60,945 nucleotides of DNA. It comes from Candidatus Methylomirabilis sp. (GTDB lineage: Bacteria > Muiribacteriota > Ozemobacteria > Ozemobacterales > Ozemobacteraceae). The notes under the pieces were generated by a model. It was not told the origin of the DNA, made no database searches, and saw nothing but the letters and a program-made list of their open reading frames with translations. The DNA is taken from assembly GCA_020722725.1 (NCBI GenBank), contig DYKG01000017.1:2211-63155 (forward strand), read 5' to 3'. The position numbers and the translations under genes were made by a program. Positions 41,161 to 51,137 of the stretch are shown here, piece after piece (the first letter of the stretch is position 1; each line of letters opens with the position of its first letter).

Positions 41161-42126
41161 ATGCTGAGAAAAAAATCGCTGATTATTCTGATGTGTTTTT
41201 CTTTATTAGTTGTTCTGGCTGCAGAAGCCGCAGAATTTAAAAAAGTCGCCGGTTTCAGCAATGGTGAGAATATCGGGCAGCTTTTCCTGAATGCCACCAT
41301 CTCTGGCGGAGTTCCCGATGGCCCTTTTCAGGGGCCGATGGCCTTTATCTGTGATCGCAACGGAAATTTCTGGATAGCCGACACCCTGAACGGAAGAATT
41401 GTCGGCGTTGCCCCTGATGGCAAGCAGAAAAAGGAAATTCTGCTTGAGCCTATTCAGAAAGCTTTAGGGCTGGCATCAGAAGTCGTTTTGCTCGATATGA
41501 CCCCTGGCGCGACAGGTAAATTGCTGGTGGCCGATGCCAATAACAATGCCGTCATCGAAATCGATGTAAGAGGTGCTGCTGCGCCCCGCGTTTTTTTGCC
41601 TTCTCCAGCCGGTCGGGGCTTCTGGGTGCAGATTAATCGCATTCACTCTGATCGCTCAGGAAGAATTTACATCGAAGATTTGCCATCGATGCGAACTGTG
41701 GTGTTGAGCGCAGATGGCGACCCGGTCGCAACTCTCGACGGCGAACTGAGCCTGGCTGTAAGCCCGGGCGGGCGTGTGGCCATGCTGGTAATGGACACCT
41801 CAGAAACGAAACGCCGTCATGTGGTTCTTTCTCCGGTGCATGGCAGTCCGGTTGAAAAAATCGCTTCGATTGAAGCCGACGAAGAAATTGTCTGGGCATC
41901 GGTAATTGGATTCGACCGGCAGAACCGCCTGCACCTTGTTTATGACACCAATTCAACCCGCTATTACACCACCATGACCAGTGAAGGAAAGGTCGCTCAG
42001 GCTCGCGGCACCGCTTTCGTTGACCCTGGTTATGACCCCACTCGCCCCGACTGGATAAGCCCCGATGGCCGGGTTTTCACGGTAAGAGCCATTCCCTCGG
42101 GCCTTGAAATTCTGGAACTGCAATAG
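41161..42126 (+). CDS. Secreted NHL-like beta-propeller protein
   Basis: The 321-aa product has a signal peptide (likely cleaved at AEA-AEF, ~residue 23) followed by propeller-like repeats. Recurrent motifs are GPMAFICDRNGNFWIADTLNGRIVGVAPDG, the type of NHL blade, and later DRSGRIYIED and FDRQNRLHLVYD. No catalytic site is visible. The ATG follows CGGAGATGTCTG. It is convergent with the giant A2M-like gene and shares its terminator. Probably an envelope protein; partner unknown. Confidence 0.7.
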   Translation: MLRKKSLIILMCFSLLVVLAAEAAEFKKVAGFSNGENIGQLFLNATISGGVPDGPFQGPMAFICDRNGNFWIADTLNGRIVGVAPDGKQKKEILLEPIQKALGLASEVVLLDMTPGATGKLLVADANNNAVIEIDVRGAAAPRVFLPSPAGRGFWVQINRIHSDRSGRIYIEDLPSMRTVVLSADGDPVATLDGELSLAVSPGGRVAMLVMDTSETKRRHVVLSPVHGSPVEKIASIEADEEIVWASVIGFDRQNRLHLVYDTNSTRYYTTMTSEGKVAQARGTAFVDPGYDPTRPDWISPDGRVFTVRAIPSGLEILELQ

Positions 42127-42142
42127 AAACTTGTCAAATGAA

Positions 42143-42174
42143 CCAGCCCCATTGAACTTTCTCAATGGGGCTGG
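42143..42174. terminator. Terminator shared by convergent genes
   Basis: CCAGCCCCATTGA (42143-42155) pairs perfectly with TCAATGGGGCTGG (42162-42174) over 13 bp with a 6-base loop. It sits between the NHL-like gene and the A2M-like gene. The T-tract is short. Confidence 0.7.
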
Positions 42175-42197
42175 CTGATCTTTTATTCAGGCTGTTT

Positions 42198-45100
42198 TCA
42201 GCGGGGTGGCGGTGCGGCCTCTCTTACCAGTGAGCCGTCTTTTTCGCTCATGATCAGGATGGCAAAGCGATCGACCTGGTCGAGCTGATCGGTGCTGAGC
42301 GAGGCATAGTCGAACTTGCCGCGCAGATCGGTATAACCGTCTTTGTAGAAGATTACTTCACCGCTCTTCATTCGCGAATAGACTTTTACGTAAACCTTAG
42401 CCAGCGGTTTTCCGGTTTTTTGCTGGCTGATGCGCACCTGGCCATACTGTTCAGCCAGATTTACCGCAAGAGAGTGTGGGTAGTAAGCCTGAGTGCGCAT
42501 AATGCCAGACCCGTTGATTTCAATCATAACGTTGCTGTCAGCGAAGCGTGCCGGCAGATCAATGACCATTTCAGGTTCAGCTCCCTTGAGTTCGACAATC
42601 TGAACTTCGTTGGGCTTGATGACCGAGAATTGCCCCTTAACTTCCTGAACGAAGGGCTGGCGCGAGAACAGCAGCTCAATATCCATCAGGTAGTAGCTGA
42701 TTTCGACCTTCTGCAGGTTCTGGTGGCGCAGTTTCAGTTTGCGATTCTCGACGCTGAACTCAAAGTCGGGCTGGGTGTCGGCGAGCACTGTCTGTTTATG
42801 ATTTCGATCTTCAGAATCTATTATCTGGGCACTGCTGCCGGTAATTTCCGCCGACTGGGCCAGAACATCGTTGAACAGATTGCGCCAGCGTATGACAGGA
42901 TAATCTTTGTAGGCAGTCGCGATTTTTACTGCTTCATCCGGCTTTTCATCATAGAAAGCAAGGAAAGCTTTCATGTATGCATATTGAATGCTGCCTTTGC
43001 ATTCTTCGCCGCTGATGCCGGCAAACATTGTCGCAGCTTCCTCAATGCGGTCCTGCAACAGCATGTAATAGGTAACCGCCATGCGGTCGTGGTCATCAAG
43101 GCGGGCGTGGTATCGCAGGTCAGATAGAAGAGCATTATACTGGTCGGCAAGCTGCTGGTTAAGGATTTCCCGCTTTTTGCCCAGTGGGTAAACCCTTGCA
43201 TTAACCAGTGGCCAGTATTCTTTGTGCTGGTAATCAAAGCGTGAAACCGGCTCAACTTTGAGCAGGGGGCTGGTGAAGGTGGTGCCACACAGATCAGCAA
43301 GGGATGAATGTTCGAGAAATTCATTGATTGCTTTGATATTGCGGTGTAAAAGACCATAAGACCAGGTTGTTTCATGATAAACCCGACGTTTTTTGAGCAA
43401 TTCATATATTTGATTGAAAAAATCGCGGTTCTTAAGTCGGAAAGCCATCAGATTCAGGTCGAGGCGATCGATATTGTTATGGGTCAGATAGTCGATCACC
43501 TCATCGTTTTGCCCATATTCTGCGATATATGGCCAGGAGGTTTTGTCAAAACTGGTGAGTTCGTTGACCACTTTGAAAACGAAGGGCTTACCTGATGCGA
43601 TCATGGTTTCACCGTCAGAAACATGCACCGGGTAATGCTTGAAAGTGCCGGCAAATGGGAAGTAGAAGTAGAATTCGTGAGTGCGGGTAGTAAACGGGTC
43701 GATCTGGAAATTGAGACTGCGGGTGTAAAACCCGTTGAGAACCGGGATCGAACCCTGTGGAATCTGCATCAGCACATCGACATTCTGCCGTGAAGAAGTG
43801 GGATTCGTCATAACCACCTGGCAGCCATAAACCCGTCTGGTCAGAAATTCTTCAGTGACAAATTTGTCGAAGCGCTCGTTCTTTTCGTAAAAATAGCGGT
43901 CATTGCAGGCGAAGAAATTCTGCCCGGTCAGAATGCTCTGGGTTTTGGCAACTTTCTTTACCGGCTTGATTTCCTGATGGAAAGCGATTGCGTTGCCTGC
44001 CGCCTGCAGCGACATTCTGGCCACATCGTAGGTGGTTTGGTGCTTTTGGCTTTTGAATGGAAGATCAAGAACCGCCAATGCCAGCATCATTTCAGAGAAA
44101 TTTCGGCTGGCGCGGGCGATATTGCCGGATATGAACGGCTTTTCGCCACTGTGTACGGCGAAATCTTTCCAGAATTCGTTCACCGTGATCAAGGATGCAT
44201 CCTGCATTTCGATGGGCAGCTTGTAGTAGTTGTTTTCGACCCATTCTTCAGTTGTGTCGAGCTGTTTGAAGAGCTGTCTTGCTTCGCTTCGTCGACCACT
44301 GGCGGCTTCGAGACTTAAATCGTCGTAATTGCTCCTGGCCACTTCTTCATCGGAAGCCATTAACATGTCGACACCCGCAAAGCCTTCCTCAATTTCCTGT
44401 GTTTTTGCCATTATCCTGGCTTTGCCCTTTGGCGAAGGAGCCATAGGCTTCATTGCCCGGCTTAGGTTTTCCATAGGTTCGACTGCCGGGGCAGGCGGCG
44501 GTGGAAGTGCAGACATGGCGTCTTTTATTCCAAGCTTGTCATCGGTTTCGAGAGCGCTGCCCTTCAGCGATGTTTTAAATAGATGATTGAAACCTTCGAT
44601 GTCTTTGGGCAGCAGTTCGAAAAGGTCTTCAACATGGCGGCCTGTTCTTTCCTCCTCGCCCCTTATTCGTCTGGCCAGCAGAATTTTTTCAACGATATTC
44701 AGCCGTCCGAATTTCCATGGCTCAAGATACTGTTCGAGATTCTGATCGGTAAGCCAGTTGTCCATGAAGGTTTTGTCATGCTTGTTGACCAGGTGGGGCT
44801 TTACCACTTTGTCAAAGAAACTCTTATCTTTCTGGTAGATGAAGAAATTCAGTTCGTGACATGCGAACTGGTTGTAAAGCTCAAGCTTCTTTGCTTCATC
44901 AAGATTGATCCATCCGGTGATAAAGCTGAATTCAGCGAGCTTCGGGTCTGGGTTGATCGCCGTGAAAAGTCGATATACATTTGCAAGTGAATCGTAAATT
45001 TCCACTTTTGCCGTTGAAATATCTTCAATACTGAAGGTTTTCCCGGTCTCAACAATTGATATGTTCTTCTGTTCAGAAAAATTCCTCTCAGGGTCGAGCA

Positions 45101-48100
45101 GTCTTCTCAGGCAAAGATCCTGCGGTTTTTCAGCTTTGGCCTCCAGGCTGAAATTCTGGTAGATATTGCTCTGATTGTCGATTGCCATGATATGAATGTT
45201 GGACATTGTTTTCAGCTCTGCCATATCAATGTTAATCAGGCCGTTTGCATCAGGTTTGAGATTGCTCATTTGAACTGATGCTTCAGGCAGAAAATCAAGA
45301 TTGGCAAAGCTTCGATTACTCTCTAAACCAGCTTTTTCTTCCTTCTGACCAGCAATAGAAGATCTGGCCACCGAAGGAGCAGGAACCGCGCCGGCCCAGG
45401 CCGCGCCTTCCGCTGCATCCTGCCGCCGGGTATCGGTCTTTCGCAGGCTCCATGGATTGAGCAATAGGCCCGGTCTTTTCAGCATGTTTCCGGCAAAAAT
45501 TCTGGCGTATTTTCTTTCAAGAATATATTTGTATTCATCACCGATATTTCTCCCTGAAAGGTAGTTCGACTGCGGGGTGAACAGCCGCAAAATTTCGGGA
45601 AGCGACCATCCCTGATCATTAAGGTTGGCAAATACCGGGAAATCGGGGATGAATCTGGTTGCAAAAACATGAACCCTGGTGTTCTCACTGTAGTTAGCCA
45701 GTTGAATTTTTATGCTGTTTTCGCCGTCTTTTTTCACGGAAGTAATGTGCAACGGGTTCAGTTTCTGGTTTTGCAGAATTCGATTTTTCGAAACTGCATA
45801 GCCTGCCACTTTTTTTCCATTGGTTATTTTAATCTGTATTCTTTGAAGAACCGGCTTTTTCAAATACAATTCATAATCGCCAGCTTCAAGATCTGAAAGT
45901 TCGGCAAAATTATTACGGATCGAAATCTTGCTGCCAAGATCGCGGTAAAAACTCTGATTGCGGATTTCATAAAAACTAACCAGGTCATCGATTTTTTGAT
46001 CGTCGGAATCAAAAAGTGGGATTTGAATCTTTTCACCGGTTGTTGCCGTCAGAAGGGCAGGCCATTCACGCCAGCTTTTGAGCGGGTAAAAGGTCACATC
46101 TTCACATTCATTTGCTGAAAGCTTTACCCACTCAATATCATTCAATGGGCCAAGGTGTATGAATCCCTGGGCATCAGTTTGCAGACTGGTTTTAACTGAT
46201 CTTTTGAAATGTCGGTTTTTACATTCTACGTAAACCGGCCTTTCTGCAACTGGCTCTCCACTTATTCCCAAAACTGCGGCCTGATATATGCCGTTTGAAA
46301 TTCTCGCAATGATTGCCTCTGTTTTCTCGCTGCCTGATATGCCGTTAACTTGAAAGCTTTTCTGGCTGATGACTTCATCTTTTCGGCCCAGGCTGAGATT
46401 TTCAACTTTTCCCTTCAGGCTGAAGTTTATTTGAACGAGTTTCTCTGGCACATTGAATTCAAAGGTAGATTCTTTGTCGTTGAAAAGCTCGGGTTCAGCA
46501 ATTTCTTTAACTGCCGGAACACCTTCGCTGTCGGTGGTGCTTATGGTAAGACTGGTTTCTTTAAGCAGTTTCACATCGGCGGGTTGTCCGTTGATTTTCA
46601 ACATGGGGCGCAGAGTGAGTGTTGCTTTTTTGCCTTCGATAAGAGATTCCCGATCGACGTGAAAACCGCAGTTAAGCGAGTAATTTTCGCCAAGATGTTC
46701 AAACTTCTGTAGAGAAGAAAACTCTCCCTGGCTGATGACCATTTGACGCGATCCAGGGCTGGTGCTGAACGGAATCAGAAACTGCCCATTCTCGTCAGGA
46801 AGATACTCCCGGCCGTCCATCCAGATTTTTGCATCTTTAATCTGCTCGGCAGATTCATTGAAAATCGTGACAATATGCCCCGCCGAAGTGATTCGTGACA
46901 TATGGTTCAGCTGTCCCTTGCGTATCAATGCCCGACTGCTTATGCCATTCCCGATCAGCTCAATGACAAATATCCCCCGCTGCGGCAGGTCATGGAAACT
47001 GAATTTTTCATGATGCCGCCGATGTTCCGGTTGATCGTAATGGAAGGTCTTCTCAAAATTGGCTACCAGGCCGTCTAGATCGATTGCAGTTGAAATTTCG
47101 TTTAAATTGTTTCGATAGAAACCGCTGGTATTGATTTGATAAACCTTGACAATCAGCTTGTTAATGTTTTTAATTTTTGCTTCAATTTCTATTTTATCTT
47201 CAGGTCTGAAAAGAATTTTGCAGGTCGACAGGAACTCAAGCTCGACCCTTTCCCTGAGTTGCTTTACTTCCTGTGGAGATAACAGAGAATACCATTTCTC
47301 CATGTCCCCCAGGCCATAGATAATTCTGGTTTCTGCCAGAAGTTTCAAAAGATAATTTGAATCTATGTATTCAAAATATGGTTCTGCATTGTCTTCGCTT
47401 TGAAAAATGAAACTGAAATAATCTCTTACCAGCTCTTCATCATCGTTGATTGGCTGCATCATGGTCTGCGACTGGTAATTTGCGCCAAGATCAACCACAT
47501 GGCGCATATTTTCACGATCTTCGAAATATTGGGGGTTGGCATAGCTGGTTCTTCTTGGGAATTTAAGATACTCAAGAAACAGCGTACGGTTATATTTGCC
47601 TGACTTGCGATCCATATCGAGCAGATGAAAAGTCAGATGGGCTTTCAAAGAATTGAATGCCGGTGCCAGTTTTTTGGCAAAAAGCCACATCTCATGAAGA
47701 AAACGTCTTTTGATTTCAGGGTCATTTTCCAGGTTTTCGTCTTCTGAAGGGCGTAGTTTTTTCAAATAGGTCAGTACATAATTGCTGTTATTGATCAATT
47801 CAGGCATCAAAACCAGAGCTTCATCAAGCTGGGCAAGGGTAAGTCGGCTGTGAATCGGCAGAGAGCCAAACCCCCCGCTGTAGTCATGGCGCAAATCGTC
47901 GATTACCATTTTGACCAGATCTTTCCCTTCCGGGTAGTCGAGAAGCTGTAAAAGATTTCTGCGTCGATCAGGATCAAGATCTGTCTGCATCAGATGCGGG
48001 AGGGCGCTCTTTTCAAAGCCCATCAGGTCTTTGTAGTCAGCAAAAGCAAGCTCTTTAAGGTAGTCAAAACTGACCATTTTCTGGTCGAGAGCAGAGGGCA

Positions 48101-48497
48101 GGGTGCTGGTTGGCTTTTCCTGGCGCTTCTGATGCTGGAAACTAAGGTTTAGCCGTTGTTTGATATATTCAATCGTTTTTTCCGGATGCTTGTCATAGTT
48201 CAGAAGCATAAGGCGGTTGATTATTTCCTGGGCTCTAGCGCTGTAGCTGCCTGGACTGAACTTATCCCGCTTAATCCATTGGGTCAGAATTTCCTCTACT
48301 TTGGCATAATCGCCCTGCTGTTCATAATAAAGGCAGGAATAGTAATAATAATCTTCGGTGCCGGGAATCAATTGCTTAAGCGGTTCACTCCGGTTTTCGG
48401 CAAGTCCGAACTGTTCTTCAAACCCAATTTGTGCAGCATCCATGCGGTTAAATCCAAAAATACAAAGAATCATGGCAAGTATTACAACGCTTTTCAT
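42198..48497 (-). CDS. Giant alpha-2-macroglobulin-like envelope protein
   Basis: The 2099-aa protein starts with a signal peptide and a ~400-residue helical, TPR-like region. A2M-type macroglobulin (MG) domains follow: an MG segment at ~430 (KILFRPEDKIEIEAKI), repeated beta-rich domains, a region typical of large A2M-like proteins near ~1390 (DTTEEWVENNYYKLP), and a C-terminal beta-domain. I see no thioester motif (CxEQ) or bait-region marker, so it would not be a covalent protease trap. The ATG follows CTGGAGGAAACC. Such proteins are often envelope scaffolds or defence factors; here nothing in the flanks narrows the function. Confidence 0.75.
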   Translation of the reverse strand: MKSVVILAMILCIFGFNRMDAAQIGFEEQFGLAENRSEPLKQLIPGTEDYYYYSCLYYEQQGDYAKVEEILTQWIKRDKFSPGSYSARAQEIINRLMLLNYDKHPEKTIEYIKQRLNLSFQHQKRQEKPTSTLPSALDQKMVSFDYLKELAFADYKDLMGFEKSALPHLMQTDLDPDRRRNLLQLLDYPEGKDLVKMVIDDLRHDYSGGFGSLPIHSRLTLAQLDEALVLMPELINNSNYVLTYLKKLRPSEDENLENDPEIKRRFLHEMWLFAKKLAPAFNSLKAHLTFHLLDMDRKSGKYNRTLFLEYLKFPRRTSYANPQYFEDRENMRHVVDLGANYQSQTMMQPINDDEELVRDYFSFIFQSEDNAEPYFEYIDSNYLLKLLAETRIIYGLGDMEKWYSLLSPQEVKQLRERVELEFLSTCKILFRPEDKIEIEAKIKNINKLIVKVYQINTSGFYRNNLNEISTAIDLDGLVANFEKTFHYDQPEHRRHHEKFSFHDLPQRGIFVIELIGNGISSRALIRKGQLNHMSRITSAGHIVTIFNESAEQIKDAKIWMDGREYLPDENGQFLIPFSTSPGSRQMVISQGEFSSLQKFEHLGENYSLNCGFHVDRESLIEGKKATLTLRPMLKINGQPADVKLLKETSLTISTTDSEGVPAVKEIAEPELFNDKESTFEFNVPEKLVQINFSLKGKVENLSLGRKDEVISQKSFQVNGISGSEKTEAIIARISNGIYQAAVLGISGEPVAERPVYVECKNRHFKRSVKTSLQTDAQGFIHLGPLNDIEWVKLSANECEDVTFYPLKSWREWPALLTATTGEKIQIPLFDSDDQKIDDLVSFYEIRNQSFYRDLGSKISIRNNFAELSDLEAGDYELYLKKPVLQRIQIKITNGKKVAGYAVSKNRILQNQKLNPLHITSVKKDGENSIKIQLANYSENTRVHVFATRFIPDFPVFANLNDQGWSLPEILRLFTPQSNYLSGRNIGDEYKYILERKYARIFAGNMLKRPGLLLNPWSLRKTDTRRQDAAEGAAWAGAVPAPSVARSSIAGQKEEKAGLESNRSFANLDFLPEASVQMSNLKPDANGLINIDMAELKTMSNIHIMAIDNQSNIYQNFSLEAKAEKPQDLCLRRLLDPERNFSEQKNISIVETGKTFSIEDISTAKVEIYDSLANVYRLFTAINPDPKLAEFSFITGWINLDEAKKLELYNQFACHELNFFIYQKDKSFFDKVVKPHLVNKHDKTFMDNWLTDQNLEQYLEPWKFGRLNIVEKILLARRIRGEEERTGRHVEDLFELLPKDIEGFNHLFKTSLKGSALETDDKLGIKDAMSALPPPPAPAVEPMENLSRAMKPMAPSPKGKARIMAKTQEIEEGFAGVDMLMASDEEVARSNYDDLSLEAASGRRSEARQLFKQLDTTEEWVENNYYKLPIEMQDASLITVNEFWKDFAVHSGEKPFISGNIARASRNFSEMMLALAVLDLPFKSQKHQTTYDVARMSLQAAGNAIAFHQEIKPVKKVAKTQSILTGQNFFACNDRYFYEKNERFDKFVTEEFLTRRVYGCQVVMTNPTSSRQNVDVLMQIPQGSIPVLNGFYTRSLNFQIDPFTTRTHEFYFYFPFAGTFKHYPVHVSDGETMIASGKPFVFKVVNELTSFDKTSWPYIAEYGQNDEVIDYLTHNNIDRLDLNLMAFRLKNRDFFNQIYELLKKRRVYHETTWSYGLLHRNIKAINEFLEHSSLADLCGTTFTSPLLKVEPVSRFDYQHKEYWPLVNARVYPLGKKREILNQQLADQYNALLSDLRYHARLDDHDRMAVTYYMLLQDRIEEAATMFAGISGEECKGSIQYAYMKAFLAFYDEKPDEAVKIATAYKDYPVIRWRNLFNDVLAQSAEITGSSAQIIDSEDRNHKQTVLADTQPDFEFSVENRKLKLRHQNLQKVEISYYLMDIELLFSRQPFVQEVKGQFSVIKPNEVQIVELKGAEPEMVIDLPARFADSNVMIEINGSGIMRTQAYYPHSLAVNLAEQYGQVRISQQKTGKPLAKVYVKVYSRMKSGEVIFYKDGYTDLRGKFDYASLSTDQLDQVDRFAILIMSEKDGSLVREAAPPPR

Positions 48498-48743
48498 GGT
48501 TTCCTCCAGGCTTGCTTGTCTGTGTTTAAAAACGCGTGACCTGATCTTTCAGATTTAAAAAATCAACATCATTTTCACCTATTTCCAATTTTTTTGCAAA
48601 TGGGCAAACTTGGAAAATATGATTGCATCTGCTGAAATTTTCCTAAAAATATATTATAACAGGGCATCTGCCTGTTTACTTAAAAAAGGGCGGGTTCGAC
48701 TTCACAAAATTGCAGTTAAAATGTTTTTGAGGTGGATTAGGCT

Positions 48744-49452
48744 ATGGTGTTTCGTTTTAAAAGCTTCTTTGTTCCGGCTTTTATCGGAGCAATAATTTTT
48801 GCGTGCCCGCTGATGGCTGAAAGCATTGTTTTTCGCCCCGGTTCTTTGGTTGAAGTGGAAATACACGGAGATTCTTACGGCCTGATCCCCCTGAACTGCA
48901 ATTATGACGATTCTTACAGAATTGTCGCCAGACGCGGCGAAAAATATCGGGTCGTGGTGAAAAAATCACTCTGGTCGAAGATTGGCAATGGTTATTTCAA
49001 TTGATGGTTTGAATATTATTTCAGGAAAAACCTCATATCATCGTCCTGACGAAAGCATGTATCTGCTCGAGCCCGGCCAAACTGGCAGTTTTTCCGGCTG
49101 GAGAACCGATTATAATAATGTTCAACGCTTTTATTTTTTCGACGCAGAAGATTCTTATGCGGCAAGAACCGGAAACGCCGGTCAACTGGGCTGGATAAAG
49201 GTTGCGGTTTTTCAGGAGCGTCAACCAATTATTGTCCGCCCGCAGAAATATTATGAAGATTCAGAGAGATCAATGGCTGAATCACCGCAAGCAGGTACCG
49301 GTTATGGTGAAAGAGAATATTCGCCGGTTCAGACTGCCAGTTTTAATCCTGAATCTCTTCCGGTGCAAATGCTGAGAATTAAATATGATTTTGATTCCCG
49401 GTTATATTATCCCGATCAGCCGCAATTTGCTCAACCACCCAGGGATTACTAA
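48744..49452 (+). pseudogene. Secreted protein gene with a one-base frame break
   Basis: The first frame (48744-49004) has a signal peptide and a mature start (MAESIVFRPGSLVEVEIHG..RRGEKYRVVVK). The natural continuation KNHSGRRLAMVISIDGLNIISG lies in the next frame and is open to the stop at 49452. The shift point is the A6 run at 48960-48965; five A would give a continuous gene of about 235 aa. Deletion or slippage, or consensus error, are the explanations. The C-terminal part has an acidic/Tyr-rich, Pro-rich tail. I do not recognise the family. Confidence 0.6.
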
Positions 49453-49469
49453 AAAATGGAGGAAAATTT

Positions 49470-49682
49470 ATGAAACTAAGTGCAAGAAATGTTCTTCAAG
49501 GTAAGGTAAAAAGTATTGAAATTGGCGCAGTCAATGTTGAAGTGCAGCTTGAAGTTGCCCCAGGACTCATTGTGACTTCAGTAATCACCAAAAATTCCAT
49601 GCAAAATCTTGGCTTGAAAGTTGGCGCAAAAGCTTATGCGGTAGTTAAGGCTTCGAGTGTAATGCTTGGAGTTGATGACTGA
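49470..49682 (+). CDS. Molbindin (TOBE/Mop-domain molybdate-binding protein)
   Basis: This 70-aa protein is a single Mop/TOBE domain: KLSARNVLQGKVKSIEIGAVNVEV, a repeat of beta-strands, then LKVGAKAYAVVKASSVMLGVD. Such proteins store or transfer molybdate in the cytoplasm. The ATG follows ATGGAGGAAAATTT. It lies directly upstream of the molybdenum hydroxylase operon, which is functionally coherent, but it has its own terminator. Confidence 0.9.
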   Translation: MKLSARNVLQGKVKSIEIGAVNVEVQLEVAPGLIVTSVITKNSMQNLGLKVGAKAYAVVKASSVMLGVDD

Positions 49683-49697
49683 GTCTGTTCAAAAAGT

Positions 49698-49745
49698 GAC
49701 TGCTTAAAAATGTTTGAAAAAAACAGGTTTTAAGCAGTCTTTTTG
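49698..49745 (+). terminator. Intrinsic terminator of the molbindin gene
   Basis: GACTGCTTAAAA (49698-49709) pairs with TTTTAAGCAGTC (49728-49739), a perfect 12-bp stem, followed by TTTTTGTTTTTT. Confidence 0.8.
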
Positions 49746-49824
49746 TTTTTTCTTGTTGCAAGATATGCAAGAATGATTTTAAACTAAATGGATCTCAATT
49801 TATATAGTTCCCGAGGAGGAAAGG

Positions 49825-50655
49825 ATGCTGCAGGAATTTTCCTATCTGGCTCCAACTACCCTGAAAGATCTTTATGCCCTGCTGAAAAAGAATGCCGGGA
49901 CTGCGGTTATTCTGGCTGGTGGCACTGATCTGCTGGTAGAAATGCACAATAACTGGATCTCTCCCAAGTTGCTCGTCGACATCAAAAAGATCCCCCAGCT
50001 GAATGATATGAGCTTCGATCGAAAAAACGGTCTGAGCATTGGCGCGACCACTGTTTGTATCGATCTGATCAATAATTCCGATGTAAAAAAATACTACCCG
50101 CTGCTCGCCGATGCAGCCGGAAGAATAGGTTCACATCAGCTTCGCAATCGGGCCACAATTGGTGGAAATCTTTGCACTGCCTCTCCATGTGCTGATATGG
50201 GCTGCTCACTGCTTGCCCTTGGTGCAGAAGTTGAGCTTGCCTCTGCTGACGGAATCAGGGTTATTCCGCTGAAAGATTATTTCACTGGTCCCAAAAAGAC
50301 GCAGATTAAAAAGCATGAAGTTCTTCAAAAAATCATCGTTCCGTTTGAAAGTGCCAATGCAAAATTTGGCATGCGCAAGCTTAAACGCATTAAAGGGCAT
50401 GACATTGCTCTTATCAGCGTAGCCATGGCCCGCACCGAAAAATTTCTACGGGTCGGTGTTGGTTCATGTGCTCCGACACCGGTGGTAACCGCGCCTCTGC
50501 CAGCTAATGCAAAGCCTGAAAAAGTGAAGGAAGCGGTCATGAAAGTCGTTTCGCCCATAGATGATGTGCGGGCTTCGCGAGATTATCGACTGTTCATGAC
50601 TGGTGAATTCGTCGACAGCATTTACGCCGAAATTTTCAATGGAGGCAGCAAATGA
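49825..50655 (+). CDS. Molybdenum hydroxylase FAD-binding subunit
   Basis: The 276-aa protein matches the FAD-binding subunit (XdhB/CoxM type). The FAD loops are AGGTDLLVEMHN (residues ~30-42) and TIGGNLCTASPCADMG (~113-128). A C-terminal CO_deh_flav_C-like domain follows (AKFGMRKLKRIKGHDIALISVA). It transfers electrons from the [2Fe-2S] subunit to an acceptor. The ATG follows GAGGAGGAAAGG. It is first of a three-gene operon in the order FAD, FeS, Mo. Its stop overlaps the start of the next gene. Confidence 0.93.
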   Translation: MLQEFSYLAPTTLKDLYALLKKNAGTAVILAGGTDLLVEMHNNWISPKLLVDIKKIPQLNDMSFDRKNGLSIGATTVCIDLINNSDVKKYYPLLADAAGRIGSHQLRNRATIGGNLCTASPCADMGCSLLALGAEVELASADGIRVIPLKDYFTGPKKTQIKKHEVLQKIIVPFESANAKFGMRKLKRIKGHDIALISVAMARTEKFLRVGVGSCAPTPVVTAPLPANAKPEKVKEAVMKVVSPIDDVRASRDYRLFMTGEFVDSIYAEIFNGGSK

Positions 50656-51137
50656 AAATCAGCCTGAAAGTTAATGGAAAAAAATATACCCGCGAAGTCG
50701 AAACCAATAAAAATCTTCTGCATTTCATTCGCGAAGACCTGGGTCTTACCGGCACTAAAGAAGGTTGTGGCGCGGGCGAATGCGGGGCATGCACGATAAT
50801 CATGAATGGCAAAACGGTAAACAGCTGCCTGATTCTTGCGGTTGAAGCCAACGGTTGCGAAATTGAAACCATCGAAGGCGAAGCAAAAAACGGCAAATTG
50901 TCAAAACTGCAGAAAGCTTTCCATGAAAACCATGCGGTTCAATGTGGATTCTGCACCCCCGGCATGATTTTGTCGGCCAGGGCATTGCTTGAAAAAAATG
51001 CCAAACCAACGGTTGAACAGATTAAAGAAGCCATTGAAGGCAATTTCTGCCGATGCACCGGATATCAGCAGATCATCGAAGCGGTTCAGGATGCCAGCGG
51101 TCAGCTGAAGAAAAAGGAGGGACTGAAACGTGCTTGA
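50652..51137 (+). CDS. Molybdenum hydroxylase [2Fe-2S] subunit
   Basis: The 161-aa protein has the plant-type [2Fe-2S] motif (CGAGECGACTII and a C-terminal Cys, residues ~38-60) and the second cluster motif (CGFCTPGMI, then CRCTGYQQI, ~98-140). This is the small subunit (XdhC/CoxS type). The ATG overlaps the FAD subunit stop, and its own TGA overlaps the GTG start of the large subunit. It passes electrons from the molybdenum centre to FAD. Confidence 0.94.
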   Translation: MKISLKVNGKKYTREVETNKNLLHFIREDLGLTGTKEGCGAGECGACTIIMNGKTVNSCLILAVEANGCEIETIEGEAKNGKLSKLQKAFHENHAVQCGFCTPGMILSARALLEKNAKPTVEQIKEAIEGNFCRCTGYQQIIEAVQDASGQLKKKEGLKRA

